Assembly (NCBI GenBank): GCA_026770585.1
Contig: MU646579.1
Span: forward strand, 481,867-492,580
From: Baffinella frigidus
Lineage: Eukaryota > Cryptophyceae > Cryptomonadales > Baffinellaceae
Direction of reading: 5' to 3'
Length of the DNA stretch: 10,714 nt
In this document: in pieces, positions 5,871-10,714 of the stretch
Position numbering within the stretch: the first letter of the stretch is position 1
Layout: each line of letters begins with the position of its first letter
Program-made: the position numbers and the translations under genes
The notes under the pieces: model-generated
Told to the model about the DNA's origin: nothing
The model's input: the letters and a program-made list of their open reading frames with translations, nothing else
Database searches by the model: none

Positions 5871-5920
5871 TGGGTTAGGGTTAAGGGGTTGGGGTTTAGG
5901 GTTTGGGGTTTGGGGTTTAA
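5871..5920. repeat. Telomere-like tract, G-rich strand on +
   Basis: GGGTTAGGGTTAAGGGG followed by GGGTTTA and GGGTTTG units. The C-rich strand is the minus strand, which is the sense strand of the adjoining kinase exon. Its last units, CCCTAACCCAG on the minus strand, form the acceptor. Confidence 0.9.
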
Positions 5921-6074
5921 CACCGTCTGACGGGGCGGCCCACGATGCAGACGATCGAGCAAGAGGGTTAGCTCATAAGAAACTGCCCCCCCCTAGGCCC
6001 CTACAGTAGGACTATGCCTAGGGCCCTACGGTGGTCCTAGGGGGGGGGGGCGTTTCTTCTGAGCGAGGTACCCC

Positions 6075-6467
6075 TGTACACACCTCGCATGCAGTTGGAC
6101 GACTCTACTGAGAGCTGTGACACCTAGGCGCCTATCACCGCGTGTCTTGTATGGGACTAAGGGCCTACCGTAGTCCTATGTTTTTAGAGTAGAACGAGCG
6201 CAGGAGGAACAAGCGCTCCTGCGCTCGAAAGAAATCGTACAGGGAGCATCTGAGGTAGGGCCTCACATAGGCCCACTGTACATGCAGGGGTGTAGGAGGG
6301 TGCGGCTCGTTATCAGGGTCGACTCCGACTCTGCTGAGCGCTTTGGTCCACGAAACCCCTTCGTAGTCCGCTGTGTGGCAGCCAGCCTCTCTCGATTTGT
6401 TCAACACTGCAGGCTGCGACAATACCTCAGGAAAGGCCTGCTCACAAGGAGCCGCGCGCGCGCCCAG
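6075..6467. other. Stretch without a convincing gene, one 12-bp hairpin
   Basis: A hairpin with perfect 12-bp arms (CGAGCGCAGGAG at 6195-6206, CTCCTGCGCTCG at 6216-6227) and a 9-nt loop. GGGCCTACCGTAGTCC (about 6160) and GTAGGGCCTCACATAGGCCC words recall the foldback families. Overlapping frames on both strands (6165-6473 -, 6282-6509 +) show no known domain. Confidence 0.5.
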
Positions 6468-6537
6468 GAACACCGTAGGGCCATAGATAGGCCTCCTGCA
6501 AGGTCCTAGGGGGGTTCGCCTCCTTATGCGCGAGGTG
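6468..6537. mobile_element. Family A half-copy A7 (diverged right half)
   Basis: CACCGTAGGGCC, TAGGCCTCC, GGTCCTAGGGGGG and CTCCTTATGCGCGAGGTGACC align with the right half of family A (interior palindrome, G-run, TTATGAGCGAGGTACC end) with several changes. The left half is not present; unrelated sequence precedes it and a telomere-like array follows at once. Confidence 0.6.
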
Positions 6538-6792
6538 ACCCTAACCCTTAACCCCTAACCCCTGATCCCTAAACCGTAAACCCTCAACCCTCAACCCTCA
6601 ACCCTCAACCCTAAACCCTAAACCCTAAACCCTAAACTCTAAACTCTAAACCCTAAACCCTAAACTCTAAACTCTAAACCCTAAACCCTTACCCCTACAT
6701 GTAACCCCTAACCCCTAACCCCTAACCCCTAACCCCTAACCCCTAAACCCCAAACCCTAAACTCTAAACCCTAAATCCTAGACCCTAAACCC
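6538..6792. repeat. Telomere-like array (CCCTAAA, CTCTAAA, CCCTAAC)
   Basis: About 255 bp of C-rich units on +, in homogeneous blocks: CCCTCAA, then CCCTAAA/CTCTAAA, then CCCCTAA, then mixed. It ends where element B4 begins (CCTATCCC). No coding island with an acceptor follows it, unlike the arrays at 126-277 and 1857-2605. Confidence 0.95.
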
Positions 6793-6897
6793 TATCCCTT
6801 AAGTGCCCAGTAGGCTCATACGCCCTACGGTAGGGCCCTAGGACTGGCCTAGGACCTCTTGGCCCTCAAATTTGGCGGCATGGGCACTTAAGGGATA
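6793..6897. mobile_element. Family B element, copy B4
   Basis: 105 bp, ends TATCCCTTAAGTGCCCAG and TGGGCACTTAAGGGATA, interior GCCCTACGGTAGGGCCCTAGG and TTGGCCCTCAAATTTGGCGG. The changed base in each end is compensatory (GTGCCC / GGGCAC), so the ends still pair. Followed by GGCCCGCTCC, as after B2. Confidence 0.9.
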
Positions 6898-7090
6898 GGC
6901 CCGCTCCAGGATCGATTGGCCCGCCGCGGAGAAAGACAACGGGGGGCAAGCGAGGTTCAATGAATTGTCAAACACGACCGCAACAAGCCAAAAGGCAAGG
7001 TGGGACGAGTCGTAAGGGCTCTAGAAGCCCGCGACCACCCCCCAGGGTGGGGGAGGGGAGGAGAAAGTTTCGCCTTTTAGGACGAGCTTT

Positions 7091-7195
7091 CTTTACAGGG
7101 GTACCTCGAACACCCTCTTTACAGGGGTACCTCGAACACCCTTCTTTACACGGGTACCTCGAACACCCAGCTACAGGGGGACCTCGAACACCCTT
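7091..7195. repeat. Minisatellite, 26-27 bp unit CTTTACAGGGGTACCTCGAA
   Basis: Four units of TTTACAGGGGTACCTCGAACACCCT with small changes in the third and fourth (ACACGGG, CTACAGGGGG). The 13-base part ACAGGGGTACCTC is identical to the start of family A, so this array may have grown from a family A end. Open frames over it are by-products. Confidence 0.9.
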
Positions 7196-7200
7196 GCTCG

Positions 7201-7440
7201 AGGGTCGGTCGGTCGTGCTGTTCTTAAAATAGTTCCAGAGGGCTAACAAGATCTTTCTGAACGAGTGTGCCCCTCCCCGCCCACCACAGGACTGGTTGAC
7301 TAAACTATGATGGGTGGGTTGACTAACGCGAGATTTAGTCAACCCTCTGGTCTAAATTAAGAACACGCAGGGGTCGAATCAGTTCCGTGTTCTTAAGATA
7401 CGGGTTCGTGTACACCGAGGTATCCCTGTACAGGGAAGGC
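7201..7440. other. Hairpin-rich spacer and solo family A end
   Basis: GGGTTGACTAA / TTTAGTCAACCC form a hairpin at about 7316-7346, with another GGTTGACTAA at 7293. TTAAGAACACG (7358-7368) pairs with CGTGTTCTTAA (7386-7396). At about 7419-7432 CGAGGTATCCCTGTAC matches a right-hand family A end without the rest of the element. No gene seen. Confidence 0.55.
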
Positions 7441-7489
7441 CTGGACGACGGGGGGGGGGGGCGGTTCAGGATCGATTGGCCCGCCGCGA

Positions 7490-7665
7490 GTCCTTTAGGT
7501 CCTTGAGGTTTTAATTTCGCCCAACATATGCCAACGACACGCCCTTCCGTAGAAAGGACTGCAGAGAAAGCATTTTTGCTTTCGGATCGCGTTGAGCTCT
7601 CCAGTGCAGAGGCTCGTGAAGAGGGGATAAAGGGTTGGTTCTCTTGGGGTGTTTGAGTTGATCCA
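7490..7665 (-). repeat. Repeat family C, inverted copy
   Basis: On the minus strand it carries, in order, CACCCCAAGAGAACCAACC, TATCCCCTCTTCACGAGCC, GATCCGAAAGCAAAAATGC, GGAAGGGCGTGTCGTTGGC and CCTAAAGGACTCGCGG, matching 3124-3280 and, for the tail, the complement of 3301-3372. The frame on this strand reads SESKNAFSAVLSTEGRVVGI, and its continuation CWAKLKPQGPKG is also conserved in the other copies. Confidence 0.75.
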
Positions 7666-7711
7666 GAGGACCGCGTGAGCCTCAGTCGGACAGGTGACGA
7701 GCCTCCGTGGT

Positions 7712-7920
7712 TGACTCTGACTAATGAAGATATCTTTGACTCGCTTGTGTCGGGCCTGGGCCTGCGCGGCCTCTCTCCTCCCAAGCGGGGGCTCGCCGCG
7801 GGGAGCAGAAATCTTTCGGGGACCATCGATGAGAAATACAGAGAAGGCCTCTTTATTGACGAACACGAAACGCGACAGCGTCGACCCTCCAGAATGAATT
7901 GTATCTTACACGGGCGATAA
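7712..7920 (+). CDS. Possible 3'-terminal exon, product unknown
   Basis: An open frame from the possible acceptor GGACAG|GTGACG (about 7693) or from the ATG-proximal reading at 7675, running to TAA at 7918-7920. The part from about 7712 reads LTLTNEDIFDSLVSGLGLRG and continues to DEKYREGLFIDEHETRQRR, a well-mixed, helix-compatible sequence without repeats. No domain is recognised. The stop codon lies in the first bases of the family B element B5, so the element may supply the end of the frame. The antisense frames (7335-7826, 7495-7866) also cross this region, so the strand call is uncertain. Confidence 0.3.
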
Positions 7921-8023
7921 CCCTTGAGTGGCCAGCAGCCTCTTACGCGCCTACATAGGGCTACAGGTAGGGACCTACCACCTCCTTTGGGTCAAATATG
8001 ACCCCATGGACACTGAAGGGATA
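7917..8023. mobile_element. Family B element, copy B5 (diverged)
   Basis: Ends ATAACCCTTGAGTGGCCAG and CACTGAAGGGATA fit family B, as do GCAGCCTCTTACGCGCCTAC and GGTCAAATATGACC in the position of the CAAATTTG palindrome. About 107 bp, more diverged than B1-B4, so probably an older insertion. It lies between two convergent coding-like segments (stop at 7920 on +, stop at 8038 on -). Confidence 0.75.
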
Positions 8024-8037
8024 CAGAAGAGTCCCAT

Positions 8038-8327
8038 TTAGCTCCCCGACGTAGAGAGGGAGACGCCGCCGGAATCCGTGTCCTCCTCCTCCCGCGCCGT
8101 GGCGAGCCCCGCGAAGCAATCGAGCAGCGCACTGTTCAGCTTGGGATCCTGCGGCAGCGCAGCGCGCCTGGACTTGTCCTCCATGCACGCGACGAGGACC
8201 TGGTCGTGGTTGTGCAGCGCCGCACGCACCGCCTTCCCGCCCCCTCGGTTCACTGTGCCGGTGAACGCCGTGACGGTGAAGGACGTGCGCTTGTCCTCGG
8301 TGCTCTGGATGTCTTCGGACATGGGGC
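8038..8327 (-). CDS. Probable 3'-terminal exon, product unknown (MSEDIQSTEDKRTSF...)
   Basis: Minus strand, from the acceptor TCTCCAG (8334-8328) or from the in-frame ATG at 8322 down to TAA at 8040-8038: 94 codons from the ATG. It reads MSEDIQSTEDKRTSFTVTAF, then a glycine-rich turn (NRGGGKAV), a segment HNHDQVLVACMEDKSRRAALP, then LNSALLDCFAGLATAREEED. The alternation of hydrophobic and charged residues and the GC-rich third codon positions make this one of the two best coding candidates in the window. I do not recognise a family. The acceptor and the lack of a promoter-like 5' region suggest a last exon, but it could be a short gene. A competing frame (8356-7961, -) runs into B5 and is arginine/histidine-rich, a typical shadow. 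Confidence 0.5.
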
Positions 8328-8349
8328 CTGGAGACTTCGTGGAGAGGAG

Positions 8350-8422
8350 GCTTCACGCCTGCCGAGCATCAACCCGCCAGGGAGTTGCGGGCGGGCGGGT
8401 TGATGCTCGGCAGGCGTGAAGC
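8350..8422. repeat. Perfect 29-bp inverted repeat, 15-nt loop
   Basis: GCTTCACGCCTGCCGAGCAT and the next nine bases (8350-8378) are followed, after a 15-nt loop, by their exact complement (8394-8422). Its lack of mismatch means that it is recent or maintained. It lies about 20 bp upstream (on the minus strand) of the acceptor of the exon at 8327, so it would be in the 3' part of that intron. Confidence 0.9.
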
Positions 8423-8461
8423 TGAAGGAGTGCACGCAGGATCCTCAGGTGTGCTGGTGCG

Positions 8462-8929
8462 TTGAGCGTCGCGGATCACTTGTCGATCGAAGTGGAACGC
8501 ATGATACGTGTTGTCTTGAACTGCGGCGATAACAGGACCGGCATCCCTTCCGGCTTTTTTGTTGGAACCACATCGACCGGAATGGTGGCCATCGGCGCTG
8601 GTGTAGCCGTCGCAATCGCCGCAAGAACCGGGAGGCCCAGCTCCATCACCGTGCTGTGCCGACGAAGCTTCATTGCCCCGTCGTCGAGTGTGCACAGGAG
8701 ATTTTACGTACGTCCGTCCAAGGGGAAATGTTTAGGGTCCGTCCCCCAGCTCGAGAACGACGATTTTTTAAAATTGGGTCATTTTCATTGTAAGTTTACA
8801 AGTGAAGGGAAGTGTAGTAAATTGGAAGAAGAAGAAGAAGAACGGGTGAGTAGTAATTTTCACAAGGCGTTTGGTCACGTACCCGGCGGATATCCCGCTG
8901 ACCAAACCTACCCGTGGTACAAATTGTAA
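8462..8929 (+). CDS. Uncertain coding region; best part is a 96-nt exon at 8750-8845
   Basis: A 155-codon frame is open on +. Its strongest piece is 8750-8845, bounded by the acceptor GTCCCCCAG and an excellent donor CGG|GTGAGTAG. It is 32 codons, phase 0, reading LENDDFLKLGHFHCKFTSEG and ending in a run of six glutamates and an arginine. Two cysteines eight residues apart are present, but no zinc-finger pattern is complete. The 8462-8700 part (including FVGTTSTGMVAIGAGVAVAI, hydrophobic) competes with two minus-strand frames, 8673-8476 and 8695-8369, and I cannot decide the strand. No family recognised. Confidence 0.3.
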   Translation: MSVADHLSIEVERMIRVVLNCGDNRTGIPSGFFVGTTSTGMVAIGAGVAVAIAARTGRPSSITVLCRRSFIAPSSSVHRRFYVRPSKGKCLGSVPQLENDDFLKLGHFHCKFTSEGKCSKLEEEEEERVSSNFHKAFGHVPGGYPADQTYPWYKL

Positions 8930-9223
8930 CAACCCCACATTTAAAATACCCCCCCTTCCAGCCTTAAGTGGACCGGGGTCAGAATTTCGTTTACACCTGA
9001 CATTAGACGTCTGTCTTAATCTCGTGCGACTCGTTTAATTGAGAACGAACTTTTCGCTTCTCGAAGAATCTGGATCGGCCTCCTGTAATTTTTAGCGTCC
9101 CCCTGGTTAACGACCCTCTTTACGACACGTCCTGAAACGAGTGCACGCTTGTTGCACCCCGTTCATAGAGTCGGCCCGCGGCTCTGCACTAGGGTGCATA
9201 GCCCTTGCAGCGACATCCACCAG
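8846..9223. other. Probable intron or spacer
   Basis: Follows the donor at 8846. It contains an AT-rich stretch, CCCCCCCTTCCAG at 8948-8960 as a possible acceptor, and no other structure that I can see. The next coding-like segment starts near 9224 after CACCAG. Confidence 0.4.
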
Positions 9224-9580
9224 GCCGCCAAGATGTCCCAGGACAAGTTCTCCAAGAAAGATCGCTGCCAGGTCCCCGGGGCTCCCCCCGGGACATCTTC
9301 CGACTGTCCGCTCTCCTTCCCCGGATTGCCCGCGGAACCACGCAGCATGCCTGCCCTGCACGTCGACACGCAGGACCTCGCCACTGAGAGCACTCCCGTG
9401 CCTGGGCGCTCGCTCGCGGAGCTCATCTCCTCCTCGCACGCGGATGGCGGCTACACCGGGGAGGGAGAGCCGACAGCCAGAAGAGGACTTGCGGAGGAAC
9501 ACGTCGCGGAGCTCATGCGGGGGGTCGCGCGCGGGCTCTCGGTACTCCACGAACAAGGGATCGTTCACGGGGACGTCAAG
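9224..9580 (+). CDS. Partial protein-kinase exon ending at the catalytic loop (HGDVK)
   Basis: Reads from an ATG at 9233 in a good context (GCCGCCAAGATGTCC), or from the acceptor CACCAG|GCC at 9224, to the donor AAG|GTTCCTCC at 9580. The last 60 residues fit a protein kinase: a hinge-like TPVPGRSLAELI, an insert, helix E as EEHVAELMRGVARGLSVLHE, then QGIVHGDVK, the catalytic loop with Asp and Lys. It has HGD instead of HRD, a non-RD type. The first 55 residues are Pro/Ser-rich and lack a glycine loop and the VAIK lysine, so either earlier exons hold the N-lobe or the start is non-coding. The expected PxN (with the metal-binding Asn) should follow K directly, but the sequence after the donor does not provide it nearby, so this is a fragment or a broken gene. 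Confidence 0.6.
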
Positions 9581-9614
9581 GTTCCTCCTCCCTCCTCCCT
9601 GCGCTCCCGCTCAG

Positions 9615-9731
9615 ACTTTCGACGCTTTTCACAACACGGTAGAAAGCGTGCGACGTTTCAGCGAGGAGGTTCCTGGACCTCACGAGGGGGGATGGGGGAC
9701 ATCCCTTGTGGACCTCGAGCTTCCTGAACCT
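9615..9731 (+). CDS. Possible small exon downstream of the kinase exon
   Basis: After CCCGCTCAG (9606-9614) a frame reads TFDAFHNTVESVRRFSEEVP, then GPHEGGWGTSLVDLELPEP, and stops at TAG. It is protein-like and in phase 0 with the kinase exon, but the implied intron is only 34 nt and the join would put T-F-D where kinases have P-x-N. So either the splice is wrong, or a kinase fragment has been joined to foreign sequence. Low confidence. Confidence 0.25.
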
Positions 9732-9745
9732 TAGTCGTCAAAGGA

Positions 9746-9879
9746 CCCGAAATTAGGGTAGTTGAGCCTACGGGTTGCCTACCGTAGGCAGAGGTGCTCG
9801 GACCAAAAAAACAAGTGGTCCTTGGAGCCCTACGGCCTACGGTAGGCAATTCCGTAGGCTCAACTACCCTAACTTCGGG
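9746..9879. mobile_element. Family E foldback element
   Basis: About 134 bp. Left arm CCCGAAATTAGGGTAGTTGA and GCCTACGGGTTGCCTACC, then TAGGCAGAGGTGCTCGGACCA. Right arm TGGTCCTTGGAGCCCTACGG, CCTACGGTAGGCAATTCCG and TAGGCTCAACTACCCTAAC ending CTTCGGG. The loop is only about 9 nt (AAAAAAACAAG region). The CCTACGG-ATTGCCTACGGT core is shared with the family D element at 5158. Confidence 0.85.
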
Positions 9880-9954
9880 TCGTTTCCCTATGATCCTAGG
9901 AAGAATACGTTGTGGCAGGTCCCACCTGATTCCTGTTGCATTTCAGATTCGTCG

Positions 9955-10080
9955 CAGCAGAGGAGCAGATGCTCTCTCTTTGGCTAGGAGAGTTGAGAGA
10001 GAAAGAGATCAGGCAGAGAGAGTGAGAGAAACCGAGAGCGAGACAGGCTAGGACCCTAGGAGAGCCTGGCTAGGAGAGTA
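9955..10080. other. Purine-rich AGAGAG/TAGGAGAG tract
   Basis: Irregular GAGAGA and CTAGGAGAG words (GGCTAGGAGAGT appears twice, near 9980 and 10070), with CTAGGACCCTAGG at about 10049. No coding evidence. The + frame at 9775-10051 is a by-product of composition and of the foldback at 9746. Confidence 0.5.
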
Positions 10081-10605
10081 GAGCGGTTTTCGCATCTGTC
10101 GGCCACACATCGATATGAAAACATGAACAAGGGCTCCAACCACTTTAGACGTGATGGTGGTCAATCAAAAGTTGACGCAAGGGCAGGATCGCCCGAAAAG
10201 GGGGGATTCCGCCAAAAGTTGACTCGAGGATGGAGGGAGAGTTGACTTTTGCGATTGCCCCCCCTCAGTTCTAGCGTAGTTACGGCCGCTTTTGGCGTGA
10301 TTCTGAAGTTTTAGAGTTTTAGGTTGTGATAAAAATGCCAAAAGTGGCCGGAATTGGAGCCCTGGTTCATAATTACATCTCGATGTGTGGCTGACAGTTG
10401 CGAAAACCGCTCTAGCAAGTGTCTTCTCCTCTGCTCTCAGCAAACCCTTGATCCGCCTTGCTACGCTAGACCTGAGGGGAGGCAATCGCAAAAGTCAAGC
10501 CCCCCTGGCCGCACCGTCAACTTTTGGCGGAATCAAGCGATTTCGCTGGATTCTGCCATTGAGTTGACTTTTGATTGGACACCATCACGTCTAAAATGGC
10601 TTCCT
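10081..10605. mobile_element. Large rearranged foldback with GTCAACTTTT motifs
   Basis: Three blocks are inverted between the halves. 10081-10140 (AGCGGTTTTCGCATCTGTCG ... AACAAGGGCTCCAAC) pairs with 10352-10413. 10145-10255 (TTTAGACGTGATGGT, AATCAAAAGTTGAC, ATTCCGCCAAAAGTTGAC, TTGACTTTTGCGATTGCC) pairs with 10485-10597. CCCTCAGTTCTAGCGTAG (10263-10281) pairs with CTACGCTAGACCTGAGG (10462-10478). The order on the right is not a simple mirror, so the element was rearranged after or during duplication. Open frames on both strands are not convincing genes. Confidence 0.75.
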
Positions 10606-10649
10606 CTGCGATGAATCTGACATGCAAACACTTGGGAGCCTCGCCCAGA

Positions 10650-10714
10650 CCCCTACACCCTACACCCTACACCCTACACCCTACACCCTACACCCTACAC
10701 CCTACACCCTACAC
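10650..10714. repeat. CCCTACA tandem array, continues past the window end
   Basis: At least eight perfect CCCTACA units up to the last base. This is a uniform one-base variant of the telomeric CCCTAAA unit. It starts after CCCAGACCCCTACA and is cut by the window edge, so its true length is unknown. Confidence 0.95.

Larger units (their letters stand above)
5490..6073. mobile_element. Composite inverted-repeat element carrying a kinase exon
   Basis: Arms 5490-5639 and 5923-6073 are inverted copies of each other. Each arm is a family A element (A5, A6) plus 49 bp of further shared sequence (AACCCTCTTGCTCGATCG and GGGCCGCCCCGTCAGACGG). The arms enclose 283 bp: a CT microsatellite, a protein-kinase exon on the minus strand and a telomere-like tract. 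The homology beyond the family A parts shows that the two arms are one duplicated unit, not two independent insertions. The layout resembles a gene-fragment-carrying (Pack-type) element. No clear target-site duplication is seen; the left end is changed (TACAAGATTACC instead of TACAGGGGTACC). Confidence 0.75.
6907..7488. repeat. 22-bp direct repeat CAGGATCGATTGGCCCGCC...
   Basis: The same 22 bases starting CAGGATCGATTGGCCCGCC occur at 6907-6928 and 7467-7488, without mismatch. They resemble a unit of the minisatellite at 2678 (GATCGGCCCGCCTCGG). The 540 bp between them holds the minisatellite at 7091 and small hairpins. Confidence 0.8.

Noticed and set aside
5565-5878. ORFs with Ser-Leu or Arg-Glu repeats over the CT microsatellite
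   Set aside because: Microsatellite artefacts; the real coding signal here is the minus-strand kinase exon.
6190-6230. tRNA or other structured RNA gene
   Set aside because: It is a single hairpin only; no cloverleaf, anticodon arm or T-loop motif is present, and I saw no tRNA or rRNA elsewhere in the window.
7961-8356. Minus-strand ORF of 131 codons overlapping the exon at 8038-8327
   Set aside because: His/Arg/Gly-rich shadow frame that reads through element B5; the alternative frame is far more protein-like.
9107-9568. Minus-strand ORF antisense to the kinase exon
   Set aside because: The opposite strand carries recognisable kinase motifs; this frame is an antisense shadow of GC-rich coding sequence.

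Overview
This is a eukaryotic nuclear window, mostly non-coding and very rich in repeats. Three things point that way: short coding islands bounded by GT/GC-AG splice signals, plant-type telomere-like repeats (CCCTAAA and variants) scattered inside the sequence, and dense foldback elements that look like MITEs. There are no bacterial operons, ribosome binding sites or long intact ORFs. The CCCTAAA motif, the intron-rich fragments and the near-balanced base composition suit a protist or algal genome. A chromerid such as Chromera is my best guess, but it is only a guess; other lineages with TTTAGGG telomeres (plants, green algae, cryptophytes, dinoflagellates) are not excluded.

Layout. 1-2670: telomere-like arrays alternate with short coding islands on the + strand. 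These are 281-322, three copies of one 57-nt exon at 1885, 2016 and 2142, then 2425-2475 and a terminal exon at 2615-2665 ending in TAG. Every island is phase 0. They read most simply as the 3' part of one gene whose introns are made of telomere-like DNA. This stretch also holds foldbacks at 661-862 and 1230-1358 and a short tandem repeat at 1064-1190. 2678-2912 is a GC-rich minisatellite of about 20 bp per unit.

2994-7490 is a field of foldback elements. Family A has a core start of GTACAGGGGTACCTCGCTC, family B starts TATCCCTTAAGTGGCCAG, and there are also families C and D. Two larger symmetric composites stand out. At 4141-5118 the order is A-B-middle-B-A. At 5490-6073, inverted arms of about 150 bp enclose a protein-kinase exon on the minus strand together with its telomere-like intron end. 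6538-6792 is another telomere-like array and 7091-7195 is a minisatellite that appears to derive from the family A terminus.

7490-9740 holds the remaining coding-like segments: a possible + strand terminal exon (7706-7920), a minus-strand terminal exon (8327-8038), a possible + strand exon (8750-8845), and a partial + strand protein-kinase exon ending at HGDVK (9233-9580). A family B element lies between the first two, at their converging 3' ends. 9746-9879 and 10081-10605 are further foldbacks, and the window ends in a CCCTACA array.

The most notable themes are three. Telomere-like arrays lie directly upstream of splice acceptors, in all six cases with the C-rich strand as the sense strand. 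One small exon has been triplicated. A gene fragment sits inside a MITE-like inverted-repeat element. No complete gene can be defined from this window alone.
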